Translations under genes and position numbers: made by a program
NCBI RefSeq assembly: GCF_937616625.2
Contig: NC_065576.1
Span: forward strand, 15,564,501-15,628,500
Source of the DNA: Mercurialis annua
Taxonomy: Eukaryota; Streptophyta; Magnoliopsida; Malpighiales; Euphorbiaceae
Direction of reading: 5' to 3'
Length of the DNA stretch: 64,000 nt
Shown: positions 22,446 to 35,156 of the stretch, piece after piece
How positions within the stretch are numbered: position 1 is the stretch's first letter
How the letters are laid out: the number at the start of each line of letters is the position of its first letter
Notes under the pieces: model-generated
Databases searched by the model: none
Seen by the model: the letters and a program-made list of their open reading frames with translations, nothing else
What the model was told of the DNA's origin: nothing

Positions 22446-25107
22446 AGGCTTGATGTGTTTGGTCATCGCCTCTGTTGGTTTGTCGAAAATTACACTCGTT
22501 GGTCCTCCATTAGTTGCCTCTTGTATAGTAACCTGACTGCGACATTCATCCTTTGGGAATTTAGGTTACTCCCTTTGAATTTCCTCTACCTCATCAGAAT
22601 CGTTGGAAGTTCCATGCACATCTAGGCCTTTAAAATCTCTTGGCAGAATTAGAGTAAAAGCATTACAAGTGAGAGGGATTTTAATTTCACCCACTTTGAT
22701 GGACTTTTGCTTGTTGCCTTCTGTGTCTGACTCTGACTCACCATTTTCTAAGGATCTCCTCTGAAATTTGGTGCTTTCCTTGATTGGAGTATCATCAGTG
22801 TCCTTTTTTAAAAGGTCATTTAGTCTCATGCCCTTTTTTAGGATCTCCTCATCCACCAGATCATCCAGCTCCATGTCATTGTCTAGGTTCATGTCACCTC
22901 CTGAAAACTCCCCTTCCAGAAAAGCTTCCAACTCCATTTCTGAAATTTCCTTCTTCGAAGGCACGTGAGAAGTTTTATTTTTAACTTCTACTGCCTCAGA
23001 AGATTTTTGACTTCCAGGTTGCTCCTTCTAGATTAAGATCTCTTTTGACCCCTCTTTCTCAACAGTTTTTGTAGGGTTTTCCAGGTGTCTAGACTGCCAC
23101 TCATTTCTTGCAACAGCTCTCAACCTCTGACACCTCCTCTTTTGAGTTCTTGTCAATGGAGGGGGAACCTTTTTGTGATAATTGGTGTGCCACCTTGGAC
23201 TAGGAGGTCCAATGGCGGTACCAAAAATCTTGGTTCTTTTTTCCGGTTTTCAAAGGTCGATGGAACCTCTGGCTGTTTTTCTCTAGGTGCCAAAGAAGTC
23301 TTTGGCTGTTCATCTCTCCTCCACACATAGGATCGCCTCTCCGGAAAGACATATTTTTGTGCCTTTGATAGTTAGAGGTCCTGTTTTGCTTTTTCAGAGG
23401 AGCACGGTTAGTAGAAACAAAATTGTTAGAGTTTCTTGAACTAGATACCTGCCTTCTCTCTCCTCTATAATCTCGCTTTATCTCTGATCTCCTCTCCCTT
23501 TCAGCTTGCTCTCCTATAGCTCTTTGATCATTTTGTTCCCTGATTCAGATCTTTCTTTTTATATCCAACAACAACCGCAAGTCAAGCTCTGAAAGGTCAC
23601 TAGCATCCACAGATGCCACTGCCGGGAAAGGATCTTCATCTATCACAAGTGCCTCTTTCTTTTCTGGGAATTTCAAAACTCCCTAGGCGATCCGATCCTG
23701 GATAATATTTTTGAAGACCCAACATGAATTGGTTGAGTGGTTCCAAGAATTGTGGAACTTGCAATATTCTCTGTCTTTCAACTCCTCCTTTGAAGGCATC
23801 TTATGATCAGGAGGCAGAGTAATGAATTTCTCTTTCAACAAAAAGCCGAAAATTTCTTCTGTTTTTGATACCTCAAAAGTGTACAGAGGTTGGGCATTGA
23901 AATTCTATTATTTCTTCCAGCCGTCAGGTGCCTTCTTAATCAACATAGGGCAGGTGCATGAACCGGTGGCCGTGAGGTCGACTACTGCGGTTTCATATGA
24001 TCCCACCTCCCTGATAGTAGGTGCCCATCGCCACATTCTTCTTGTGACTTTCCTCCCTCAAGAGTTCTTCATAATCCGACACTTTGGCAGCTAACTCATA
24101 AAAATTCATGAACTCCATCCCCTGAAACTTTTTCCGGAGCTCAATGTCTAAGCCCCTCTGAGCCATTTTCACATACTCAGTTTCTGGAAAGACAATCTTG
24201 CATCTGCTTCTTATCTTCTTAAAGCGGTGGATATACATGTCGGCGTCCTCTCCACTTCGTTGAGAGATTCTAAATAATTATGCAATACAAATCTCCGGCT
24301 CAGCACGGTAGAACTGGGTGTGGAACAACCTTTCCATCTCCGCCCATGTTAACACTGAGTTCCTTGGATAGGTGGCATACCATGTAAAAGCCGTACCTGT
24401 TAAGGAATTAGGAAACAACCGTAACTTGAAATTAGTAATATTATCAAGGTTGGCCAGAACCCCACATTGAATGGTAAATCTAGCAACGTGCTCAATAGTG
24501 GAGTGACCATCCTCTCCAGAAAATAAAAAGAAGTTAGGAATTGTATATCCTCTAGGGTAAGGATTTTCCCTGTCTATATGATCTGGATATGGTTTGTGAA
24601 ACTGTGGTCGGTCTATTTGTATCAGACCCAGACAATATAGCTCCTAGACGGCCTCTCTCACTGTCTCAATGTCAAGTGACCGTGCTACAGGTTGGTGTGG
24701 TAGAGGTTGGTTCCTCTCCTGGGGAAAATAGTTGCCCCCTATGCCCAGAGGTTGAGTAAAATTTTAATTAACCTCTAGAGCACCTGTATTAAACGGCCTA
24801 GAATTTCGGCTAGTTTGATTATTAGTTTTAAAAGAGTTAAAATGAACAGGTTCATCTGTTTTATGAGGAGGTACGTACCTTTCTTAAGAGCGCGGGTTCG
24901 AGATTGGTACATGACTAGTGCTTCCAATCTCCTGAACTCATCCAGAAGCTTGCCCCCCCCCCCCCCCTGAGTCGGTTAGGATCTTGTTTGGCTGTGTTAA
25001 TAGCCTCTGGTACATCATCACCATGGGATGATAATTTGATAGCAACTATTAATTCTGTCAAGTAGCATTACATATCGAACTGCTTCTAATCCATCATGTT
25101 GGTGATG
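22445..25107 (-). pseudogene. Tat gypsy gag, inverted minus-strand copy (interrupted)
   Basis: Reverse complement of about 19560-22243, readable in blocks: 25107 to about 24240 (gag start and central domain), 24238-23993 (YIHRFKK, ETEYVKMAQRGLDIELRKKF) and 22964-22566 (acidic linker). It differs from the plus copy by scattered substitutions and small indels. One is a 15-base C run at 24953-24967 where the plus copy has six G. At 25107 the inverted copy ends and about 35 bases of plus-orientation gag sequence follow, a second switch point. The arms have diverged, so the event is not recent or the copying was error-prone. Confidence 0.85.
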
Positions 25108-25479
25108 TAACAGACACTGTTAACACGGCCAACTCATTCCATATTTAAGATGGCCTTCTTTGACATGTTTTGGGGTTTAGTGGTTTTTGGATTGGGAGAA
25201 AAATTGGATTCAAATTTTGAATTAAAGTTTTGTTCTAAGTTTTTTGGAGAAGATTACTTTGAATTCCTTTGATTTTCTAAAACCAATTCACCTTTTGGAC
25301 TTTTGCTTATTTTTGATATCATGGTTTATAAAGGATTTTGACCCCTCCAAAAATCTTTATCAATTTCAGAAAATAAAACTTTAGGCTTAACCATGATGAA
25401 AGCTAAAAAAATTTAATTTTGGTGAAAGAATATATATATAAAGGCCTTTATTTCTAAAAAGCAATTATATAGGAGGCAT

Positions 25480-26325
25480 TGTTGAACCAAAATTAAAATT
25501 ATGGCCCTTTAAACCCATTTTTCTTTAAAAAAAGGCCATTAAACTACGATTAATGGGCCAAAGGTTGACTCCAGAAGTTGATGTCATAGGTTGACTCCAG
25601 AAGTTGATGCCAAAGGTTGACTCCAGAGGTTGATTTGACTCTAGAGGTTGATTTGACTCTATAGGTTGACTCTAGAAGTTGATTTCAGAGGTTGACTCCA
25701 GAGGTTGACCAAGTAATTCCCAGAAGATTCAGAAGCCCAAGTCCATTTTCAGAAGAATAAGCCCATATTTAAGATGGCCATTAAAATATTTTTTAAATGG
25801 CCCAAAAGCCCAAAAAAGTTATTGTCCAAGAAAAAAGCTAAGCCACGTGTTTTTAAAGCAGATAACCACATTTGCAGAAGTGGGGAAGTACTGTGAGAAC
25901 GTGTGCAGTTGAAAATGACAAACAGTTACCAAAAACACTGAAGACTATTAATAAAGAAGAAGTAGGAAATTTGAATCCCCCGATTAATCATCCAAAAAAC
26001 ATGCCCAAAGGCTAAACACCCAAACTATCTGCAATTTCAATTTTCTTCAATCAGTAAAGAACTTTACGATTGAATTACTGTATTCTCTACACAATCACTT
26101 GTACTTTCACTTTATTCAATTAGTAAACACATTTACAATTGAATTTCGATATTTTCTATTCAAGTTCTTAACATTACTTGTTGGAGTTCTTGCTATAAGG
26201 TTAACCAAGCCCCAGTTGCTTGTTTTATGAAGTCAAATTACAATTTGGAATCCGCTTCCTGGCACACCTGCGCTTTGCACCCACTTGTTGTTACGGTTGT
26301 TCACCACAAACGCAAAACTCTCTGC
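25480..26325 (+). repeat. 3' LTR of the Tat-type gag-palindrome element
   Basis: About 846 bp, direct repeat of 18379-19251. It starts TGTTGAACC right after the purine tract. A 50-bp sequence just downstream (26323-26372) repeats 25195-25245, which is inside the element, so the right edge may be more complex than a simple LTR end. Confidence 0.75.
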
Positions 26326-28215
26326 AAAAATTGGATTCAACTTTTGAATTAGGGTTTTGTTCTAAGTTTTTTGTTTCGTCTGTCATTAATATATTTTTTT
26401 ATAGCTATCATGCTTGCTCTTATCACTATTTTGTAATAATTGAAACTCTAATAAAAAAATTATTTTTTGTGTATATTATTAATTTGGCGTGATTTTATAT
26501 CACTATTTTGGCCTAAAAAACACGGATACTAGAAAACATATTCAATAGTTTTGTGTTTTCCGTTTTGGAAACTGAAAACTATTGAAAACTCCAAAATCTA
26601 TTCAATTATTATAAAATTTATCGTTTAAATTATACCTACTATATATTTCATGTTTAAATATTTATTGAATTACATATTATTTTTACTCATTCGAGATCTC
26701 ATCTATTATCCATAAAGTCTATTATTCAAATTACCTAAAGTATATTTCATATTAAAATAATATATTTTCATAATTGTCATAAATATTTAAATTAATTTTA
26801 CTATATATAAAATTTGTAAATTTTAATATTTATAAACATTCTTTATATTTCTTTATTAACACATTTCTCTTATGTCCTTTATTTACTTTTTTTAATGCCA
26901 TTTGACCATATCCATTTTATGTGTTTTCTGTATCCGTGCTACCTAGTTTTTGGCGTGATTTTATATCACTATTTTGGCGTAATTTTTCATTATTATTTTG
27001 GCGTGATTTTTTTTCATTATCTTGACACTATTTTGTACATGATAAAGTTGTCATTTTTAGAAATTATATTCTATATTTTTTCTTTTGAAACATTAATAAC
27101 AGCGATAATTTTTTTTACTATCATATGAAACGAATTTGTATAATTTCAATATTTAAAACTAAAAAGAAGATGAATCAATATTTTATGGTTATTCTACATT
27201 TACTTTTTAAAAAGTGGATAATGTAACTATTATATTACTATTTTACTAAAACACATATTACATATATTTAATTATTTAATAGTTTATTTAATCATCAATA
27301 AGTATTAAATAAAATAAGATTTTACGGAAATAGTTTACTTGTATATATTTAATGGCTTTTCTATAGTTACTTTATTTTTGTTTATTTTATCTATTTTACC
27401 GTTAGAAGAAAATGATTTCATTTTGGCAGGAACCTGGCGTTTTTACTTTAATTTGTAACCTTTAATTTGTTAAAATTAATAAAGTAACTATAGAAAATGT
27501 ATAGGCAAGTTGGCAGAATAATTTTATTTTGGCAGGAACTTGGCGTTTTTACTTATGGCCGAAGCATTGAGATTTCAAATGTTGGTGGAGGAGCTGTTAT
27601 TCACAAACTATCATCATTTCATGAAATCGGAAGGTCTTCTTTTAATGATGATAGAAATTTTTGGGTGATAGCTTTTCTTAATATATTGTTACTATTACTG
27701 GGTGGCTTATTGGTGGTCAAAAAAGCCCTTATGGATGACTGTTTTTACAGTATCGTCATTTTTTTTAAACTGGCTCACTCAGCTTGTTGAGGAGTCACGT
27801 ATTCTTGTAATTCTAACAATTCTATCAATGAAGATTAGCCTTTAATAAAAAAAATTATAAAATTATCATACTATATTTATTTATAATACATACAACTATA
27901 AATATATAAAATATTATTCATTTTTATTTACTATATTTTAATTTGTTATTCTTTTAAATAGTGATCATTAATGTTATTTTATTTTTGTAACAATATATGA
28001 CTATATTTATCATATATAAATAAGTAAATATTAAAGTTTACAGTAAATTAAATTATAAAATTTAAGTATAATAAATAATGTATACTAAGTTTAATTTTAA
28101 TTAATTGTAGCTTAATTTAAAATATTTAAATTAAATTTATATAAACTAATTTTTTAATTTTTCGAACCGGACGAAACCTGAACCGGAACCGGCCGGTTTG
28201 GAACTGCCCCGGAAC
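26326..28215. other. AT-rich hAT interior, no gene recognised
   Basis: No convincing gene. An open frame at 27497-27790 (97 codons, hydrophobic stretch AFLNILLLLLGGLLVV) has no family I recognise. A motif TTTGGCGTGATTTTATATCA recurs near 26485 and 26950. A small inverted-repeat unit lies at about 27356-27498. Confidence 0.5.
27356..27498. repeat. MITE-like inverted repeat
   Basis: About 140 bp bounded by TTTTCTATAGTTACTTTATT and its reverse complement. A 29-bp segment inside it (TTTTGGCAGGAACCTGGCG...) recurs just outside near 27528. No clear target duplication. Confidence 0.5.
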
Positions 28216-28220
28216 CGTTC

Positions 28221-30689
28221 TGTCACGACCCAATTTATTGAGCCGAGACCGGCGCTAGGGAACGGGAGTGGTAGCTCCGGAACCCGTAGCAAGCCTAAAA
28301 CCACTATAAATTTTTCGCGAATTAAATATATTATTCTATATAAAACGTTTTCAGAAAATCCTTTTAAACATTTTCATTATACGTATCAACATATTTGAAT
28401 TACTTTTCGAAAACCATCGCGAACCATTATTATAGACTAGGGTCTTACCAAGCGACACCTCTTGTCCAGCTCTGCCCTGTCTCTAATCATAATCGTAACC
28501 AATTCTATTGTATGGCAATTGGTTAAAGAAATCAAACGGTTAAAATATGATCTTTATAAATAAATAATATATATACTTTATATCAAATCAGAGTTGCTCA
28601 TATAAATAAACCGTTTGAATATAAATCTTACATCTCATACAGACATCTACCGACTACTGCAGCTCTACGAAGAAAACATCCCTGACATACCCTTTTACTA
28701 TAGTAGACTTCCGAAACAAGAAAAGGAAGTCCGTTCTTCAAAATGTTTTTACCTGAAAGAAAGACTGTGAGGGGTCAGTATATGGGAATATACTGAGTGA
28801 GTTCATACATTTACTAATAAGTATACTTATAAATCATAAAACAATGCAATAACGTTCAAACCTCATGTAGCCAAGTATAGGATCCGATTGAAACCCTAAT
28901 CTGCAAACATATCAATCATTCATCATGCAACCCAATCATTAATATCAAATTGTGAGTCCAACTCACTGGTGGCCCAGCCACTAGATACGGGGACTCCAGA
29001 CTACACCGTAGCCGAGTGCTCACTCGTATCAAAATCATATACCCAATCGTAAATTTCATAATCATCATCAGCTCCCAGCTGAGTCACATCAAAACTGGTG
29101 ATCACGCAGTCCTATTGTCGCCCAATAGGTAGCACGTTCCATCGGATCAATACTGGTTTCAAATCAAGCATATGCAATATATAAAAAGAATCTGCATCGC
29201 AATCATGCAAAACAAACATAAAGCAATATAAAATATTTGCTTAAATAAATATTTTAAAAGCAAATCGTATAAACTCACTGTGACCGCTTATTCCAAAAAT
29301 ACTCTGGCGCTCAGAAACGTCTAGCTTCCCAAGCTCCTGGTCCAGCGGCTTCTTGCCTCGCCGGATCTAAAACTATTTTAAAAATAATTGACTTACGTCA
29401 GAATCCTATTCTAAGATTGACTCTAGACTCGAGACACGACACACTACTTTTATTAATCGTCGTGCTTCCCACGTGTATTCTGATACACGGTATCTAACTC
29501 GTTTACGGATTAAATATTACTATAAAATCGATTCTCGTTTAACCTCGTTAGGTTAACGTCTCAAATTATTCGATCAATTAATCGAGTACTAATTGATCTC
29601 AACTCTCGATATGCGCATACGATAATTTTTTTTTTCGAAATTAGGTCGATCGGGGAATTTTCTTTGCGGGCTGCACGCCCCGCCTATGCGGGCGCATCGC
29701 CCGCGTAGCATGCGGGCGCACGCCCCGCATATGCGGGCGCGCCGCCGCCATACGCGGGCGCACGCCCCGCTTCGCGGGCGTGCCGCACAACCTCGCCCCG
29801 GAATCTAATTTCCGCTTTTCCGACGTGCTTTCGATCCAAAAACACTCCTAACACACGTATAACATATAATCTAACTCCAAAATACTATAATTCAATTCTA
29901 ATATCGATTAAAACGATATAATCGTTTCGTGACTTAAAACTTTGAATCGATATAACTTAAAATATATCCGTTTAAACGATAAAACGTCAAGCTTACAGTG
30001 ATTCGCCACTGAAATACGATCGTTTGGAGTTATAGAACGTCGGAAACGGACGAGAAACAGAAACCGCGCGACAAACCGTACGAAACGAACGAGAGAAATG
30101 AAAATGGCTCTGATGGTTTCTGGATCCTTCAGAGTGAAGGATTCATTAAGGTTTTATATCTATATCTTGGCCAATATGCACTTTTAATCCTTCATCTCTT
30201 TAACTTAAACCATTTCTCTTTTAAACTTTCTATTTTAACTTAATCATTACTTTAATTCAATTACGTACGTATTATTTATATCCAAATAAATAATACGATT
30301 CTAAAATTATTATTTCCCGTCAAAAATCCTCTAATTTCTATTATTGGGGCTCAATTGGCTAATTTATATTTTAGCCCTTAAACTTTTCCAAAATTACAAC
30401 TTAGCCCTAAACGCATCCGCGTCCAAATTTTAAAAGGTCTTCAATTGACCCGAAACTTTTATCACTACTACAATAAAATATTTCGCGGATCTTGGCGAAA
30501 TAATTCTTATCTCGGGATTTATAATTTATTTTATATTAATTTTCGAAGTTATTTTCTTAATTCCAACCCTCTTAATAAGTATTATTCTTTACTCCCGATA
30601 TAATTAAATTAAATCCTTCTTAATTTAATTTATCGAAATTCACGACACGTGGCACGACTTAATTATTTTAAAATATTTAGGGTATTACA
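28221..30689 (-). repeat. LARD 3' LTR
   Basis: 2,469-bp direct repeat of 35157-37667. It includes a GC-rich array of GCGGGCGCACGCCCCGC-like units at about 29665-29790 in otherwise AT-rich DNA. Confidence 0.92.
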
Positions 30690-33600
30690 TTCACCCCTCC
30701 TTAAAATAAATTCGTCCTCGAATTTAAAATTTAGCCATGTAATAAGGGTACAATAGTACAAATATTTCCGCTTCACATCCTCTTCTGTTATTCACGTGTA
30801 CATTCCTACGGACTGAAGTTTCCAAACAACTCTACCATAGGTACCTTCCTTATCCGCAGCTTTCATACTTGCATACTGATGCTTTTTACTGATTTTTTTC
30901 TTCATATGACAGGCTCTTCGGTCACTTCCGTCGTTTGCGGTTGAATTATTCGAGAAGGATTTGATACCTCTTTCTCGAAATCGCTTGCCTTTGGCTGGCC
31001 ATTCTAATGAATTGTTATTAGCAGAAATGGGTTCAAATGTTATGTCATCTGTTGCATTGCACGCCTATTCCTTTTCCATATATTTGACGCCGTTTGAATA
31101 CGACCATCACTAATCTTTTTGGCGTACCGCGGTCGTTCTTTTACTGGAATTACTAAGAATCTTGTTCTTTTTCCTCTTATTACTTTGCTTGCAGGTTCCG
31201 GCGCTTAATCTCTTATGGATACTATAAATTATCGTCCTCATAATCTCTCATGTTCTTTGAATTTCTGTGTTTTGTTGTTTCTTAACGGCTTACTACCTAC
31301 TTGCATATAGCAAGGTTCCTTGCTTGCATTACTTAAATTACTTGTCCAAAGTAATTATCTCACATCTAACTCTATTAATCTTACTCTTGTATTCATTATC
31401 TTGTAGTTATTTATCTTCTTATGATGTATAATTTAACTCTAGTTGATCGTAGAGTGAAAAGATTCTTTGTCCTTATTTCTATCAATTCCCCGCTCTGTTG
31501 ACTTGCTAATCTTCGTGGTCTTGTACCACGAATCGAATTACTTTCGAGTTACTTTGTGGTGTGTATATTAAAACTCATTTAAATACCTGCATCCTTATCC
31601 ACGTCCTTATGGAAGTGGTTTTACTTGGGCTAGGGGAAAACCTCTTCAGAACGTTCGTCTTTGTTATACTATCCATATACGTTTTCCTAAACTTGCATCG
31701 TCTAATTTAACATTTCCTCTTTCATACTTCATGGTTCCCATGAAGTTGAATGCACTCTTAGTATCACTTGATATATTTAGCATCTGCCCTTTTCTGACGT
31801 ATCTTATTCCTCGATCTTTCGCTTCCATTCACTTCTTTGGTTAGTATTACTTTCTCTTCATTTGAGATTCTACTTCTAATTTTCCAAATTTGTAAATTAG
31901 TTTTGTAGCTTATCCTTGTTAATAGTTACAAGCATTCTTCATGCTTCTTTAATCTACCTCTCGAGGTATCGTTATTCTTTCATACTCTTTCAACCGCTTT
32001 TTATCTTTATAACTTATTGTTTTCATTAGACATTCCTTATCTAATGAAACTTAACGTTAATCCGATCCTAATCTTCACATTGTTATACTCTTATGTTGTT
32101 ACTGATTTTGTAAATTCTTGAACATTCCCGGTTCGATCCTTCATTAACCTTTTTGGTTCTAAGAAGGTATTAGACTTAATTAGTTAATCTGGCTATTCAT
32201 CTCTCTATTACTTTCGGTAGGTACTTTGCCTCTTTTCTATTATATGTCCTTTGTTAAAACCACTCGCTTCGCGTTGGTTTATGTATCCGTAGATAGCTTA
32301 CGCTTGAAATCATAAAAATTAACGTTTATAAACTTCTATGATAACCTTTCATTTCCTTCTTGTACTTTTTCTTATACTCGAACTCTTTATAAGTACTTTT
32401 ATTTACGATTCGTTCTTATTGCAACCCATTACTTCTTTTCATACCTCTTAATTTCATTCATTAGTACTATCTCTCATGCAACTTTCGTAATTCCTTTCAC
32501 ATACTCCTTTGTCGTTGTTCTCACATTCCACTTTTTGTTGTTACCTTTTCAATCATTAATGAAAATCTTAGATGTTACTTCCTCTAGATCACTTTAAGAT
32601 CCAATGCTTCAATATTCAGTCATACTCATTGGATACATTCAATACTGATGTTATCTTGTCAGAGAAACTAATTTCAATCTCCTATTATCACATTTCTTTA
32701 AGACTTCTTGATTCTTCATGCAAAATCCATGTTGAATCTTATACTTGACCTTCGTAACACTTTTGTATCTTTTCCTCATACTAGTCACTTGTCCATTTAA
32801 TCGCCTTGATTCGTCCCAGATGTCTCTTAAAAGTTCAAATACTAATCATTAATGTTCCACGTATTGTTTCTTTTCGTTCTAAATACTTATAAATCGTTAA
32901 TAATCTTTTGATCATACTCCAAAATTATCTATAGCATACATGATGTCAACTCATCATTTCGCCTGTGGATACGATGTCCTCTTTTGTATTTAACTAGTAT
33001 ACCTTGAACTACGATCAACGTTCTTGAATTATGACTTCGCTTTTGGTATTCTAATCTTGACTATTCATTCTTCTTCTTTAACTCATTCGTTATATATATC
33101 TTTCTATCCATTTGCTCGTTTATATCCAATGGGAGGTATTCCTATAACCGTGTACTTAATCCATCGTAACATTCCTCATTCATCGTCATTTCTCGTATCA
33201 AACTTCAGGATCTGTTTTTCTGTATTGACTATATAGCTTTCTTTCTCTTTTACTCCTATCATAGCTTAACTCCCTTCTATATGTTGCTGACTTACTTTAT
33301 TCGCTTATCGTAACATCTGTATCCAAGCATCTTCGTTCGTAACATATTACGTATTCTAAGTGTTACTTACTTCGATCTATTCGCCAGTCCTAAAATATGG
33401 AACTCTTAATTCGTATATGCCTTGTACAATCTTCGTCATGAAACGTGTGCCATCCTTTCACATGTAGCGTTCATGTCTTCCTTTGAAAGTCGTCATTATC
33501 GACATCGTATAGCTATCGTACTATACTCTTTGCGCTTCATCCTTCTTACCCTCATCTTGTGACCTTATGACTCGTATACATGTCCTTATCCTTTATTTTG

Positions 33601-35156
33601 TTGGTCAGAATGCCCAACCGCACAGTTCGTTGCATGAATTTCTAATTCCTTAATATATTCCACGCAACATACAATCTGTCTTTTACTTTATTAATCCTAT
33701 GTGTCACTCCATTCACATCTGATACATCTTTTACGTTCTTACTTATTACACTCTCACAGTGTGTTGGCTAGATTGGTCCTTTCTAGTCGTATTAATCCTC
33801 CATCAATATTCTTATGAAAGTTGTCGCTTAGTCCTCCGTTCGACCATCGCAACGGCCAACTCCTAGTCAACCTTCTTAGAAATATTGTACTCCGATATTA
33901 AACCAATATGACGGTTCAATCACAAGATATCTCGGTTTTACTAGACTTGATAATCTTCCAATATAGTGTAAAACTCACATTTTCCATTCGTGGATATTAC
34001 CTTTACACCTTTAGAGTTTAAGCTAATAATCACTTTCTATGTTCAACAATCACTTCCCACACTTCTATCATCTTACAACATATAGAGTTCTAATCACCTC
34101 GTTCATGATAAAGACAGCTTAGTTCACTAGTCAATGAATTTCACTTCATCATTCAAGCGTATCTTGTCTTTCTATGTTATAATAGGTCTTAAATCTACGA
34201 CTATCTTCGTATCTTCCCAAAGCGTAACTTCTTGTTCGTGTTCTCGTACACGTTCTTTGTATCTTCGAGAGGTAGATCTCGAACATTTCACTTTCGTTAC
34301 AGAGTTCCAGTCTAGGTCTACTCACATCAAAACAATTATGGTTGCAACCATTTCGAAATCTTTGAAATCCAAAGAAATTAACTCTTTTATAAAATTCATA
34401 TTTAAATTCTTTAAGCATTAGTATAATTGTGCACTAGGGCGATGATGTCTCTCATCCCCAAAGAGTTGCCATAACTTACCTTCCATCTGAACATAATGCA
34501 TATGATGCATGTCCTACTAATGTATGAATTCAGTTCTATTCTTTTCATTTAATGAGTATGTAGTGATGCAATTCTATTCATGTCATGGCAATAGTATATT
34601 ACTATATCGAATCTAGGCACAATTATACTTTCAAAATCATTAAAACATTTAATCTTTGTAAATCACAAATCTTTCACCTTGTAAGTTCTCTAAACCTTAA
34701 ACTCTGTAACTTGGGAAATTCTTCCATTCCTCTGAATCCACGTTTCATTATCGATCATCTATTAGCGCTTATATCGCATAACTTTAATAGTATCGCAATA
34801 CCATATGATACTTAGCACACTAGCCTCGTCATCACGTTGCATAACGTCGACTGCCCACCTCGTACGTGATCATATGCAACGATCATAAAATATATCGATC
34901 ATTCTTACATAAGCAGAATACTTTCGCATACGTATATCGTCTAATAATCCTATCGATCATACTAATAGACTCAGATCATAGGGAGGAGAGTTAAAATCTG
35001 AAGATCAAACGAAAACTGATTAAGACATGACTCGAATCCCTATATGCTGCAGTAATTCCTAGGTAGACTCACACATAAAACAGTGGTATCCTTAACCAAC
35101 TGTTTAAAATCACATATTAGCAGGGGTAACTGGACCAACTGCTCTGATACCACAAT
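30690..35156 (-). other. LARD internal region, non-coding
   Basis: 4,467 bp, pyrimidine-rich on the plus strand, with stops in all frames. The longest open frames, about 90 codons at 34134-34421 on both strands, are unrelated to known domains. I see no gag, protease, reverse transcriptase or integrase motif. Confidence 0.8.
35141..35152 (-). other. LARD primer-binding site (Met-tRNA type)
   Basis: Minus strand TGGTATCAGAGC, exact match to the common initiator Met-tRNA site, four bases from the LTR edge at 35157. It sets the element's orientation. Confidence 0.92.

Larger units (their letters stand above)
18379..26325 (+). mobile_element. Tat-type Ty3/gypsy element with inverted gag duplication
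   Basis: Direct LTRs at about 18379-19251 and 25480-26325. A primer-binding-like TGGCACGCCCAATGGGAC follows the left one, and a purine tract AGGAGGCAT precedes the right one. The internal region starts as plus-strand gag (19285 onward) reaching about 22243. The segment from about 22445 to 25107 is the reverse complement of the same gag region, and then plus-orientation sequence resumes up to the right LTR. No reverse transcriptase, RNase H or integrase is present, so it was non-autonomous. A convincing target duplication was not found, leaving the outer edges uncertain by a few bases. Confidence 0.82.

Noticed and set aside
24953..24967. 15-base C run as a functional motif
   Set aside because: The other gag copy has six G at this place; a simple slippage expansion or sequencing error explains it.
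27497..27790. 97-codon open frame as a membrane protein gene
   Set aside because: It starts inside a MITE-like repeat, has no recognisable relatives and its hydrophobic run is expected from T-rich DNA.
30690..35156. Hidden gag-pol in the LARD interior
   Set aside because: I read both strands for protease, reverse transcriptase (YxDD-like) and integrase motifs and saw none; stops are frequent in every frame.
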